DNA of 64,000 nt, taken from the NCBI GenBank assembly GCA_029959195.1, contig CP114120.1, forward strand, positions 1,178,001 through 1,242,000, in the 5' to 3' direction. The translations under genes were made by a program, and so were the position numbers. Position 1 is the stretch's first letter, and every line of letters starts with the position of its first letter. The notes below the pieces were generated by a model that was not told where the DNA came from, did no database searches, and was given only the letters and a program-made list of their open reading frames with translations. Below, one piece after another: positions 12,200-23,400 of this stretch. The stretch is from Dictyophora rubrovolvata (taxonomy: Eukaryota > Basidiomycota > Agaricomycetes > Phallales > Phallaceae).

Positions 12200-13954
12200 T
12201 CACTGTTGAAAACCAGCGACAATACCGTCGTAAGCAGGCTGTTGAGAGGAATGTCAAAACTAATTTTTCTCCATTGGATATTCACTACATAGTACACTCA
12301 CTTTGAGGACTAGATTTTGATCCCAAGGGCATGCCGCGCCCATTCCGGGGAAATTACCCGGGATCCTTTGCGAGTTGAGTAATCACCTGTTGAGTCGAAA
12401 AGACTTTGTCTTACCATGAAAACTGAATAATTATGGGTCGGTATTAAGCATCAGGAACTTAAATCGACTCCGTGTTTACTTGCCTCGTCAGTGAAATCCC
12501 ATACCGTCACACCCACACACATGGGTACAGCATTACAAGCCTCGATGACAGTTTGATAATTAGCTTGTTGTTGAGAGAGTAGCTCCGTGGTCGAGGGTAG
12601 TGTCATACCTGACTCCTTCCTCATCAAATTATGCTCAGGTTCATAGAAGGCAAAAAAACTGACGAATGTCAAGTTCCGTAATAGCAACTTCAACGCCAAG
12701 GGCAACAAAGGCTTCCATATTTTGTTGAATATTCTCGGGTAATTCGTTCAGAATAAAATGGGACTAAATAGCCAGAATTTAAAAAGGGAAACAAGTTGAT
12801 GTTTGCTTGAACGGGACCGACTTCAAATCCAATTCCATCAATGGGAATTCCCTGGTCTTTTAACGACCTGACAAGATTTTGCATTGCAGTGGCTTTGACT
12901 CCAGGGCCTGTAGTAAATTGAGAAACGTTTAATGAAAAATGTTGAGGTAGAGATTCTCAAGCATTACCTTCAATATTAAAATCGTTCATATACCTGTTGA
13001 GAAGAACGTTATGTAAGGCCGACAAGTAGACGTTGAATAATAGACTCACAATTTTACACCAGGATCCGCAGCCCTAGCGGCACGTAACGCGATGGCAATA
13101 TACTCAGGACCTATAATTTGAGAAAAAATATCACTTCCAAGAGTACCTTTCATATAGGTATTAGGTAAATATATGCGTCCAGCTCGTGAGTCAGCATACC
13201 GTTATCGTTCAGAGGTTCGTTGACGACATCTAGCAAGTAAAAACAAATCAGCCCAGGGTAAGGGAAAAATATTAAGATTGTATCCCGACCCCAGGCGTAA
13301 AATTGTCCTTTGTAACGACCTGCAACCGTTGCGATATGGTTTTCCAGGGCAGCTATTAATGTTGCATTGGTCCATTGGCCGTTGGTTACCCTGCACAAAA
13401 ATTCAAGCAAAAACCGATAATATGAAATAGAGTATTTGCTTTACCAGCTCGGCAGCTGCTGATCCCATACTGAAGAAAATGGAAAAAAGAAGATAAATGC
13501 ATCAAAGAGCTTTGAAGCAACCACTGGATTTACCTAAATTGTGTCCTCTAACCAAATATCCGTTTTGTTTGGCAAGGTTAACAATCTGATCCCCCTCCGC
13601 AAAGGTGAATTCACCCTGATTAGGTTCGGTGGCGTCCTACCAGAAAACAAATTAGTGTTCGTTGGAAACCCCCCAAAATATTATCCACCCATTTCAAGCT
13701 GTTTTCAGGGGTAATTTGACCAAACTCGTTCGAATTGTTGAGAATAGTAACATATGGTGTGTCGGTCAGTTCTGCGCCAATATTTCATTACAAAAAATTG
13801 CTAGTGTGGTAAGATCTCTACCTGGATTATCCGTTGCAGTGCCGAAGTAAAGTTTGCCTGCAGCCTTAGCGACTTTATTCAGGCCAGCTCCAGTCGACTG
13901 AGCAGCGACAAATGGTATGAATAAAGCGATAGTCACTAAAGTAATAAAAGCCAT
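12200..13954 (-). CDS. Secreted GH10 endo-1,4-beta-xylanase
   Basis: The product (about 339 residues) hydrolyses internal beta-1,4 bonds of xylan. The start [20 protein letters not shown] is a signal peptide, and the mature protein begins near [15 protein letters not shown] with no cellulose-binding module. GH10 blocks follow in order: [59 protein letters not shown] (acid/base Glu in VVNE), [29 protein letters not shown] (nucleophile Glu in TELD), [12 protein letters not shown] and [12 protein letters not shown]. The gene has a dozen or more short exons. The intron 12483-12423 has a GC donor (GAG then GCAAGT), and exon 12422-12415 is only 8 nt yet encodes the conserved FSW. One residue is unusual: Asp follows LVW where His is common. 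Both catalytic Glu are present, so activity is likely. Confidence 0.93.
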
Positions 13955-15044
13955 GAGAATTTGTTATGAAGAAAGAAAATGAAGGTTTGCATACCTTTTT
14001 ATAAAGATCTCATGTTTGTTCCCAATGAATTTTTCACATTTGTGAGAGTTCAGTTAGTAATGACTGTCCATGTCAATTTGCCCAATGCCAGCAGTGCCCA
14101 TAGGTGCCCGAGGAAACTGAGATCTGATTCAGAATCACGCAAACGCCACATCCGAGTCGTGAAACTCGCTCCACTAGACTTGGTGCAAATGAATAATCTG
14201 TGCTAGCTCCTTGTAGTCTGCTGACCATCGTCATATATCAGCTGGGCGAAAAAAAAGAATAATTTCACAGGCATTTCCTATCCTATACACTCGTGACGTT
14301 CAGGATAGTTTTTCTGGATAGAGACACGCCCGGGTAAGTGATGTGCACGGTCTGCCAAGTAGCAAATTAAATTGATAAAAACTTGAAAATAGCTGCGGGG
14401 TGGCCAATCAAGTTGTACGGGGGAGGGACTTTGTGGATCCGCTTGTAGGACCGGCGGTGGGGTGCGCACACAAAGCTTTGGACATGCAGAGTGCCTCCAC
14501 CAAGGATCAAAAAGATCCGGAATCCTTTATATATTTGAATAAAAATAGTCGGAAGGTTGTTCTAAAAAGGTCTATAATTTTAAAAACTTTTGTGTTAGTT
14601 ATGGCGTGGATAAGGAGAATAATGCAATATTTGGAAAAACAGGTGACTTCATACTGTGGGATACATCGATCCGGTGAACGACCTGCTCATATTCAGTTGC
14701 CATATTTGACAAGATTGATTTACTTTGTAGCGTTGGATTGAAGCAAAAAATTGACCTTTTAACCTATGAGAATTGTTTGATGACCAAAAGCAAGGGAGCA
14801 AATGAATTATTACGGATTGAGCCGGGAAATCGAATATTTAAATACTGATCAACTAGTTTCACACGAATCTAGCAGTCGTAGCTGAGGCCAATAACCTGCC
14901 GCGTTCTCACTTGCAGTGGTAAAATAATGTTATTCAATCTTCCGAATGTAATAAAACAATATACAGTGATTCGTAAATCTCGACAAACCCTAATGATCGT
15001 CAATAAACACACACGTAGTGTACAGCTTTCTCATTAATTATACA
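13955..15044. other. Intergenic stretch upstream of the xylanase
   Basis: About 1.1 kb between the xylanase start and the kinase stop, both on the minus strand. It holds the xylanase promoter and the kinase 3' UTR. An open frame at 14400-14741 has no family resemblance or convincing start context. No repeat or RNA gene was recognised. Confidence 0.6.
13996..14003 (-). promoter_or_regulatory. Probable TATA box of the xylanase gene
   Basis: On the minus strand TATAAAAA lies 42-49 bp before the xylanase ATG. This spacing suits a short 5' UTR. Fungal secreted-enzyme genes often have TATA promoters. No experiment or alignment supports it here. Confidence 0.4.
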
Positions 15045-17582
15045 TCACGATCTAAGTAACACCTTCTTAGAACCTTCACTTGCGTGCTTTGCACGTTCCG
15101 AGAGTGGTTTAGAGTGATTTTCAGACGCCATGGATTTCGATTGTCTACGCGTGGAGTTCATTGCGGCATTGGTGACGGCTTTCGCCCTTAGGTCGGGTGC
15201 AGTACTACTTCGGCGTGAGTATCCTGTGGATTTGCCTTCTTTCGTTTTCCCGACGCAGCCTGTGTTGCTTTCATCAGCAATTGTGGGAGATTTCGTCCCA
15301 GAGTTTCCGAGTCCTTGAGATGATGGGAGAGTAGGACAAGTAGAAGCACGGATAGATGGTCGACGTAGTCGACTAGCCGGTAACACATTTGAAGAATGGG
15401 GAGCAAAGTTTTCTTTTTCTTGTTCGTCTTCACTCTCAGGCCACTTAAGAACGTTGGACACAATAGCTCTTTTCTCCGGAAACGCAGACTTTTTCCGTCG
15501 ACTGGGGCTGTTTAAGGGGTTCTCAAAGTCGACATTGTCATCGTCCGAGTCAGCATCCTTATCAAAGATACAACCAAAGTTCAATTTAACGGGGGGAGAG
15601 TCCATTACGAGTCGTTTTAGCTCAACTGGATGTGCCGCAGGGGTGGCGAGAACTTCTCCAGTGTCTGTGAGGATAACGCCGCGCATTGCTGAGCCTGGAG
15701 TGAGCATACAAGCTTGCTCCTTCGATGGCACACGCAATGGCGTCTCTGACACATGATTGGTCGAAATGCTTGAAAGAAAATGAAATAAGTTAAAGCTACA
15801 GCTTGTTGTGTTTTGACATACCCTCTCTCGTGGAGACTTTGTAAAGCTTGCAACCGTTCCCACTCTTGTTTCAGGTGTTGCTCAGCGGTTTCAATTTGTG
15901 CTTCTCGTTGACAAAGCTCCTGCCTGAGTTTTGTTTCATATTCTTCCCATAAGTCCTGCAATTCTCTCTCTCGTTTGATGATGGCCTGGAGTAGCTCTTC
16001 TTCTCTTTTTTCCATTCTGAAGCGCACCTCTTGTTCTTTACGTAGAACGGCCTCTCGAAGCTCTGATTCTCTCTCAGCAACTCGTTTTGTGATTTCCGCT
16101 TGAAGCTCGGCTTCCTTCTGCGCAATAGTTTGGGATACTAGTTGCTCCATGGCCGCTTCTCTAGCTTGGAGCTCGGTCTCCCGATGTATAATCTCCCTTT
16201 CTCGGACTTGGAGCAATTGCTTGTGGGATTTAGCGAGAGAAAGCCTTTTATTATCATGTCAGTTTGAATGGTGGAAAATATCATGTACAGGATAACCAAC
16301 ATTTTTTCCGTTTCTCTAACTTTGTGAATAAGATCAATTCGCTCATGCTGTAAGAGTTGTTGGGCAGAAGGACGCATGGCCGGCTGAAGAAAGACGTAAG
16401 GAATCTGAAATAGTGCAAAAAGAGAGGAACTAACGTTGACATTCAACATGGACTTTATAACTTGATGTAAGGCTTGCGAATAGCCTCTAGGAAGCGGCGG
16501 AATCCGGCCATTGCGAATGAATACGCTCAACTCGCTGTGGGTCTTTGCTTCATGGAAAGGAGGTCTAATGAAACGGAAGTCAGCAGCTAAAACATGACTA
16601 TTCGTAGAATGTCAATTACTTCAGGGCACACAGTTCATAAATAAGACATCCAAGACTCCAAATATCACTTTTAGTATCATAAGATTTCTCCTGCATCAGT
16701 TCAGGTGACATGTAGTAAGGTGTCTGATAAGGGCGGGCTCGAAGGTCAGCCATAGCATAGAAAGCTTAAAGTATGCACTTACACCAACGTAGGTATTGGC
16801 GAAAGACGCTGTTCCTAAAGCTTTCGAAAGCCCAAAATCTCCCAATTTGATGACTTGGTTTTCATCCAGAAAGACTATGGGTTCGTGAACAAGGGTTTTG
16901 AACGCTGAGTGGAAGAAACGAACTATTTTCGGGTTTGAGATCCCTATGCAATATTTGCTGCCGTAACGGGGCTCCTAAAGTAGACTCCGGAGGAGAATGA
17001 CAATGTTGGAGCGCGAGAAGTATTTGAAGGAAATAAGACCATATTGTATCTTCCGGTAGTGGTCTTCCACTTCTGACACAATTTTTAATTATTGTTCCAA
17101 GATCACCGCCGCCACAAAACTTGAAGGAATGTCAGAATGTGTCTCAAGAAATTAAGCAGACTTACTTCCATCAGAATGTACAGTATTCCATTTTCACGAT
17201 CTACATGCTGCAAAGAATGAGTCAGCGAACGGTTCAGTAACCAGAGGTAAGCTAGGGAAACACACCCGGTCATGGTAACGAACAATGTTTTCGTGGCACA
17301 AGTCTTTCAATATATTCCTGAAGTCTGTTTAATACATGATTGCACGATGCTGAACACTGCTTACACTTCTGCAACAATCTGTTTCCTGTCTCGTTCCGTC
17401 ATCCTTTCGAAATTGAGCTCCTTACGAGCAAAAAACTGCAAGCGAGAGTGAGTCCAGTAGAGTAGAGGCGGTAGCAAACAGCTCACCGTGGAATCATTTT
17501 TACGACGAACTTTTCGAATGATACCGAATGAGCCATTGCCTATAATTTCGAGGGGTTCATACTGATCAATACTACCTGACAT
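15045..17582 (-). CDS. NIMA/KIN3-like serine/threonine kinase
   Basis: NIMA-family kinases promote entry into mitosis and spindle events. The ATG at 17582-17580 starts [20 protein letters not shown]; an upstream frame lacks an ATG. The kinase domain shows the Gly loop [15 protein letters not shown], the Lys in [11 protein letters not shown], the hinge GILYILME, the catalytic LHRDLKPEN, the LGDFGLSK magnesium loop, the activation segment [13 protein letters not shown] and [20 protein letters not shown]. Introns of about 50-60 nt interrupt it. After the domain comes a charged coiled coil of about 150 residues (exon near 15840-16230), rich in Glu and Arg and typical of NIMA C-termini, then a long disordered basic tail ending SKKVLLRS at 15045. 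The tail bears SP and TP motifs such as LNSPSRRKK, possible CDK sites. Divergent from the homeobox gene. Confidence 0.9.
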
Positions 17583-17857
17583 GCTATTGAGCGATGGAGG
17601 CTTGTGCAAAGCGGAGGACAAGATGAGGACAACCGGACGTGAAGAGGGTTTGAAATACCAAAAGCTTTGTCAGTTACGTAATACGCGAACGGACGTGTTT
17701 GTCACGTGCCTGTTCAAAGTCACATGATGTTAATATAATTAGCCCGCGCCGAAATTTTGGTTCCGCTACTTTTTTGCGGTAGCAGCAAAGGCACGTCCTA
17801 ACAAGCACATTTTCGAATTTACTTCGAAACCTGTTCTGCAACTGCACTCCAAAGGCA
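17583..17857. promoter_or_regulatory. Shared promoter region, kinase and homeobox genes
   Basis: 275 bp separate the two divergent start codons. The region must carry both 5' UTRs and promoters. A short GC-containing block (cgcgaacggacgtgtttgtc, near 17682) lies inside it, but I recognise no known factor site. Confidence 0.5.
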
Positions 17858-19102
17858 ATGGTTTCGTTGAGTACCCGTCTATCTGAGACAATTTCCAGAG
17901 ACGCCTCTGCATCTTCTTTGGACCTTCCGAATGCATCTTTTTCTGGAATTCAAGCTGAACCGCGTCGAACACGCAAACGCATTACACCTAGTCAATTAGA
18001 GCAGTTGGAAGAATTGTATCGTCAATCCTCACACCCAACGCGTGAGCAACGCGACGCGTTAGGCAGACGCATACAGATGTACGCGTATATCCTCCCCTTC
18101 TTTTTTTGGAAGCGTTCATTGACGACTAATGTCATTAAGGGAAACCAAGAGCGTTACAATTTGGTTCCAAGTAAGTCCCGACTATGGTTTTTCGTAGAAA
18201 AAATGGCACCAACCCTCGTACAGAATAAACGACAAACTGATCGTAAGGTTGCTCTTCATAAAGCAACACATTCGCGCGCTGTTCCAGCCAATGATCATGC
18301 TGAGAAAGGCAGATCGAAGGACGAATGCATTCCAAAAGCATCCGAAGTTTCTACCAGTCTGTTTAAACGGACATCCTCATATGCGTCTTCCGTTTCTTCG
18401 GTATCCAGTACATCAAGTAAATCCAAGCGTCCCTCTTTGGACCGAGTAGCATCGCGTTCGGAAATTCGGTTTATAAACAGGTACACGCCAACTCAAAATG
18501 ATACGATATCCAAAAAACAAGGTCAAACGATTCCAGAGTCTTCATCCTCACATCGTGCCAGTCCACTAATATCACCAGTATCTCCCATCCATACTTCGAG
18601 CGCACTTTGGTCGCACATGCTCTCTTCTCCTATGGCACCGTCCTCACCTCCTCCTGTTGAGCTTGTTGCCTATAGCAGAACAAGGAAAACAAGGACTTTA
18701 GATTGGGCATGCACAGTGGCTCGCTTGTCTGCGAAGGAGGATGGTTTCCCTGAGGGAAACTTGGACTCCACGCTCAAACCAGCTTTTGACATATCCAAGC
18801 AAGACATAGCAATGTCTGAACGTGAATATGAAGACGCTATCGCCACCACCGAAGACGAAGACGAACTTGTTACTCCGCAAGCATCGCAAACCACGCTCGT
18901 GTCGTGGCCACACAAAGATCCGTGCCATGTCACAGTGACGCGCGAGGCCGGCCACAATTCCACCGAGGACAAGGTCCTTTCAATGAGTGTTATTTACGAA
19001 GCAGATGATACTCATAGTCTACCAAAATCTCTCGCTCGGGTAAGCCCTTGGCAGGAAGACGAAATGCATGCTGCTTTGGCTCTATGCGGGTTGCGAGGCT
19101 GA
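17858..19102 (+). CDS. Homeodomain transcription factor
   Basis: Three exons (17858-18078, 18140-18170, 18224-19102) give 376 residues. The homeodomain spans about residues 35-95: RRTRKRITPSQLEQLEELYR, then SSHPTREQRDALGRRIQM, METKSVTIWFQNKRQTDRK. Splicing is essential: the 31-nt exon 2 carries the start of the recognition helix, and exon 3 begins with the Asn of WFQN. Unspliced translation would scramble it. It is a typical (non-TALE) homeodomain with no three-residue insertion. The remainder is Ser/Pro-rich disorder with acidic patches, such as EYEDAIATTEDEDE, which could act in transcriptional activation. Basidiomycete homeodomain proteins outside the mating-type locus are often developmental regulators. 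Target genes cannot be told from sequence. Confidence 0.88.
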   Translation: MVSLSTRLSETISRDASASSLDLPNASFSGIQAEPRRTRKRITPSQLEQLEELYRQSSHPTREQRDALGRRIQMYAYILPFFFWKRSLTTNVIKGNQERYNLVPSKSRLWFFVEKMAPTLVQNKRQTDRKVALHKATHSRAVPANDHAEKGRSKDECIPKASEVSTSLFKRTSSYASSVSSVSSTSSKSKRPSLDRVASRSEIRFINRYTPTQNDTISKKQGQTIPESSSSHRASPLISPVSPIHTSSALWSHMLSSPMAPSSPPPVELVAYSRTRKTRTLDWACTVARLSAKEDGFPEGNLDSTLKPAFDISKQDIAMSEREYEDAIATTEDEDELVTPQASQTTLVSWPHKDPCHVTVTREAGHNSTEDKVLSMSVIYEADDTHSLPKSLARVSPWQEDEMHAALALCGLRG

Positions 19103-19229
19103 AGAGGATCGTACGGAATTCACTCACATATATCACACTGGCACATATTCCCACAATTTATTTTATTTGGATTGTATATTTTTTTTTCATAATCGATTCC
19201 CCCCCAAAAAAATATACCTCGTCGCTAAA

Positions 19230-20378
19230 TCAAGGGAGTGGGTGCTGCAAATCCGTCCAACCGATTTTGAACAACCTATAACCATCCTCATCAATCCTTC
19301 CGACACTGCTTGATCGAGGGAATATCTGGGTTGACAGAATTCCGAGCTTTTCATTATGGAATACGCTGTCAATTCCATCAATCTCCATCGTACGTGTAGG
19401 CCTTTGTGGGATAATCAGCCACATGACACTAGTTGCTGTTCGTCGTAGCAAATTTTCGGCACAGGACCTTATCCAGTAGCCATGATTTTGGTCGTAAATG
19501 ACATCTGCAGCGAGTATGACATCAAATTGCCCGAAAAATCTGGAAGGCGGGTTCGACCAATCCAAATTTTCCACAGAGATCTCCCCAGATAGACCCCCGA
19601 GGTTACGTATTATGTTTCTTCTTAGATTCCTCAGAACTTCAGGATGGAAGTCACTCGCGACGATGTTGAAAGATTTTTGTCTGATGATTTCATTGGAAAG
19701 GAGTTTAGTGACCATAATGCTTAAAAGGCCTGTTCCAGCACCTAACTCCAATAGTTTGAATGGCCCGGGATCTGATAGGGCTGGGAAATAATGCTCCGGC
19801 TGAGCACAAATATATTTGGCGAGAACGGAAGCGCTACCCCAGGTTTGTAGGCCAACACCCTCATGATCATGTTCGTATGGTTCATCGTTGAGCTCAACAG
19901 TTAAGCTCCCACCATGACAGTCCGAAAAAACGAAATTGCGTGCCATCGCTCCATCTGCTTGTGTGTCAGCACACAACGCCAGTAGCTCGATAGCTTCGTC
20001 GACAGTACGGACGCGACCATCACGTTCTTCTTCAAAATCGGACAAAGTGTTCGGAATCGCTTCAATCCATTGCTCCGAGCGGGATATGAACCCTGTTAAC
20101 CATGTCACCGTATATTTTTTCTCGAAAGGATCGTTCCGTAAGATTTCTAATGATTCATGCACGTCTTGTTCGTGCCCTTCCTCTTCTTCGGCGGAGGCAT
20201 ACCCCGAGTCTATAATTTCCTTCGATGTCCCTGATACATCCGTAAACCCAATAGGAAAAGAGGGTATCGACCAATATAGTGTTCGCAGATTAAATAGAGC
20301 GCATAATATAGTTTGATAGGAATAAGTGGGAAGATGTTTGAGAGCTGGAAGAGATGAAGTCGGGTGATTGAGCTTCAT
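19230..20378 (-). CDS. Seven-beta-strand lysine methyltransferase-like protein (Methyltransf_16 family)
   Basis: A single exon of 382 residues from the ATG at 20378-20376 (MKLNHPTSSLPALKH). A longer frame upstream has only a GTG. The C-terminal half is a class I SAM-dependent methyltransferase: GLQTWGSASVLAKYI, then motif I LLELGAGTGLLSIMV, motif II NIVASDFHPEVLRNLRRNI and motif IV FDVILAADVIYD. The tryptophan-containing TWGSA stretch ahead of motif I is typical of METTL21/FAM86-like protein lysine methyltransferases. The N-terminal 150 residues (including KKYTVTWLTGFI and EEERDGRVRTVDEAIELL) resemble the N-terminal region of EFM-type and FAM86 enzymes. The probable substrate is a lysine on a translation factor or chaperone, but this is inference. 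The 3' end faces that of the homeobox gene. Confidence 0.82.
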   Translation of the reverse strand: MKLNHPTSSLPALKHLPTYSYQTILCALFNLRTLYWSIPSFPIGFTDVSGTSKEIIDSGYASAEEEEGHEQDVHESLEILRNDPFEKKYTVTWLTGFISRSEQWIEAIPNTLSDFEEERDGRVRTVDEAIELLALCADTQADGAMARNFVFSDCHGGSLTVELNDEPYEHDHEGVGLQTWGSASVLAKYICAQPEHYFPALSDPGPFKLLELGAGTGLLSIMVTKLLSNEIIRQKSFNIVASDFHPEVLRNLRRNIIRNLGGLSGEISVENLDWSNPPSRFFGQFDVILAADVIYDQNHGYWIRSCAENLLRRTATSVMWLIIPQRPTRTMEIDGIDSVFHNEKLGILSTQIFPRSSSVGRIDEDGYRLFKIGWTDLQHPLP

Positions 20379-20400
20379 TGTGCGGATCGAGGCCACAAGT

Positions 20401-20431
20401 CTATATGTCTATATGTCTATATGTCTATATG
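20401..20431. repeat. Short tandem repeat, 8-bp unit
   Basis: The unit ctatatgt occurs just under four times without interruption upstream of the methyltransferase start. It is probably a simple microsatellite. Confidence 0.9.
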
Positions 20432-20757
20432 AATTGGTATAAAATAAAGTTTCTCTAGAAGGGTTTGGAGGCGACGCCCCAAGATTATAAGCTGTCAACA
20501 GGCATCTTGCAGAGACTAATAGGTTGAAGATGGGAACAGACTGTAAAAATTTGTTAGGCCATAAGCGCGCAATCGATTGAAATTTACGTACAGCCCACAT
20601 AACAAATCCAGAAGAAAAGAGCAAATTCTCAAGGACAAATTCACGTTGATATAAGCGAAAAAAAACAATTGTTATCTAGTTGGTAAGAACTTTAGATCTT
20701 AGATAATAGCTCGAGTGACAAAAGACGTGACCAACTTATTTGCAGTCGTACACCTTA

Positions 20758-22154
20758 ATGCTCCGTGCTGGATTCCAGCTGGGATGTCTTTTGCGTGGCA
20801 CACGGGCCTATTCCACAGAAATCGCCAGTAAATCAGCAAATAGTAAATCTGTCTCAACACCATTTGTGCGAATTGTAGATGGCATTTATAAGACCTACAA
20901 GCCTCTTACACCATCCATCCGACACCTCCGTCGACCACTAACGCCATACCTATACTCTGGGGGGCCTCTGAGGCAACTTACCGTCGCGAAGAGGGAAAAA
21001 GGTGGCCGCAATTCTAATGGCCGCGTTACCGTACGAGGTCGTGGAGGAGGTCACAAACGTCGAATTCGGATCGTGGACTTCATGCGGAATGAATCGGGGA
21101 TACAAGACGTCGTTCGAGTAGAATATGATCCCAATAGAAGTGCACATCTAGCCCTGCTGAAAAGTAGAAATTCTACCTCAAAACAACCATGGAGTTATAT
21201 TATTGCGCCGGAAGGGTTGCGTGCTGGACAGACAGTCGAGAGCTTCCGACATGGGATTCCGGATGGGCTGGTTCCCGGATTTGTGGATCCTGGAAAGAAA
21301 ACTAGTCCCTCTGATGGTCAAGATGTTTGTAATTTTGACACATCATCTGGAGACCCTAATTTCAAGTGATTTTTCTTAGGAAACGGATTCTTCCGAAGCC
21401 GGTCTTGCTCTTGGACAAATGAGAGCACTCACGATCAAGATAGGGAATGTCCTCCCAATACGACTAATCCCAACTGGTTTGTCCGATTCTCAGTTTTTTT
21501 TTTTCGTTTTTATTTTTCTGAATGATGTCCTCTTCAAGGCACGCAAATACACGCCATTGCACTTCATCCTAATCGGAAAATGATTCTCCTTCGTTCGGCA
21601 GGCGCGTATGGTACTATTGTCGCACACGAAGAACGGGGCATTTACACACAGGTACGACTGCAGAGTGGTGAAGTCAGAAAAATATTGCAGGTATAACAGA
21701 TCAAAATATACAATATCTTTAAGCTTAACACAGGTTTGCAAGGACTGTCCGGCTACGATAGGTAGGGTAGGGAATGTCCTGCATAATAAGATAGTATTAG
21801 GGAAAGCTGGTCGAAGTCGATGGCTGGGTAGACGACCAAAAGTTCGTGGGATGGCTATGAATGCGTACGACTTTCCCCATTCTTCCTCTTGTGTCCATTA
21901 ATTCGGTTGCAGCGTGGATCATCCTCATGGTGGTGGTCGAGGTAAATCAAAAGGGAATAAACATCCCCGGTCGCCATGGGGTTGGTTGACCAAAGGTGCG
22001 AGCGCATTGGCACACATATACAAGCGGTTTTAATGAATGGTATGTTGTAGGTAAACGGACTCGCAAACCGGGTCCCAAAGGTCCCAAAAATGGCAACAAA
22101 CTAGTGGTGAAGGAGAGGCCTCGAGGTGTCGAGAAACGCGAAGGAAGGAAATAA
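20758..22154 (+). CDS. RML2: Mitochondrial large-subunit ribosomal protein uL2m (RML2)
   Basis: uL2m sits at the peptidyl-transferase centre of the mitochondrial ribosome. The ATG at 20758 begins [20 protein letters not shown], an arginine-rich mitochondrial presequence. Exon 1 (20758-21324) holds [33 protein letters not shown] and [13 protein letters not shown]. Exon 2 starts at 21380 with [13 protein letters not shown]. Later exons give [81 protein letters not shown] (the universally conserved uL2 loop), HPRSPWG and [10 protein letters not shown]. The protein ends KRTRKPG...EKREGRK at 22152-22154. Between the conserved blocks is an insertion of low conservation ([15 protein letters not shown]), usual in mitochondrial forms. 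Introns are 50-60 nt except one near 21690-21735. Confidence 0.93.
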
Positions 22155-22363
22155 TGACCGCTTATCTTTTTTCAAAAAAAGGTCCAATTCTTTTGGGATA
22201 TAGAGCTAGATCATTTCGCATTGGTTTCAGAAGTACAGCTCGTCGCTTTTTTCACTTTCCTTGAGTTGTTTACACCAGTACATTTTACATTATTTACCGC
22301 TTTCATATTATGCCAGCACTTGCAAGTGTCGGTGTACACGACGTCATTCACAAAAACATATAA

Positions 22364-23400
22364 CTGCCTGATCACAATATTCTCGAGAGCGTGGTTAGGC
22401 GCGTGTATACAGTTTGCAATTCCCTTGCATGTCGTGACAAGAGAATAAGCCTAATCGCCCCTATTTTCGAAGAATTCAAAAAAGAGACATTGGATGAGTG
22501 GTTCAGACTTTTGAGAAGATTGCAGAATATTCCAAATGAGATAATCACTGAAAGACCCAACATCCCCCAATCACGCGTGCATTCTTGTCCACGCACACGT
22601 CCTGCTACATGGCTGTCCCTATGGCTGCCTCGAGGATATCAGGTGAACCCCCTTTGTATATCTTTTGATTTACCCTTCTCAATAAAAGTAAGCAGCTATA
22701 TGTCACCGGCTGAGGCAAGTATTCATATTCACAAATGTGCTCATGTGTCAGCGCAGGTATATTTAAAAGAAGTCTTCCCCAAATTGAATATATGTCCATG
22801 GAATGATTGCGAAGGTGCTAATATAACCTCCATGTCACATTCAGAGTGGACGGTCCACCTTCGAGTGCATTTTCTGACGCAACGAGTGCAGGCAGTGAAA
22901 TGTAGAGTTGATGACTGTATCATGTAGGTTCCCCCCCTTTTTTTGTATACAGATACTCACAACCGTTTATAATAAGACTTTTTCCCATAACGAGTCGTGC
23001 AATATCGAGAACCATTAAAATATGTTAACCGAAGATCTGGTGAAGCTTTGCCTTTAGTGCAAAGATTGGTGTGATTTTTTATTACAACACCTTGTTTTCG
23101 ATTTAGCGTCATTCGGGTGCCTTCATCGGGACTGGCCCCAACATTGGAAACCCACTACCAGCAGATCTACGGTACGCCTGAAGCGTGCTCTCAGAATACG
23201 GATATCAGTGAATACCGTAGTTGAGACTGGTGTGATGAAAAAGCCGGGCCTTTGTCCGTTTTGTCTCTTCAACGTTAATTTACCGATTACAATTAGATTT
23301 CACATGTCTGTTCAAGTTTCAATACTCAAACGGGAATCATATACTGATGTCCTTTTGTTCCCTTCAGGTTTTCAATCTTGCCTAACATATTCTTTATGAA
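22364..23400 (+). CDS. Possible C2H2-like gene or degraded gene, unrecognised
   Basis: An open frame from 22364 reads with coding character, including IAPIFEEFKKETLDEWFRLL and RLQNIPNEIITERPNIPQ. After a probable intron it continues HKCAHVSAQVYLKEVFPK and ICPWNDCEGAN, then HSEWTVHLRVHF, a C-x4-C-x15-H-x3-H arrangement that looks like an atypical C2H2 finger. Further on, two frames each look partly coding: one gives VPSSGLAPTLETHYQQIYG, and another, after 23200, gives PGLCPFCLFNVNLPI with a CxxC and then FHMS. I could not find a clear start, a clean splice chain or a clear stop. It may be a real fungal-specific gene with several introns or a decaying one. No function is assigned. Confidence 0.35.

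Noticed and set aside
14400-14741. 113-codon open frame upstream of the xylanase
   Set aside because: No family resemblance, weak start context, and it lies in the expected promoter region.
20409-20624. Minus-strand frame between the methyltransferase and uL2m
   Set aside because: A possible small hydrophobic product, with an intron from GTACGT to TTTTTACAG, but start and family are unclear and it overlaps the tandem repeat.
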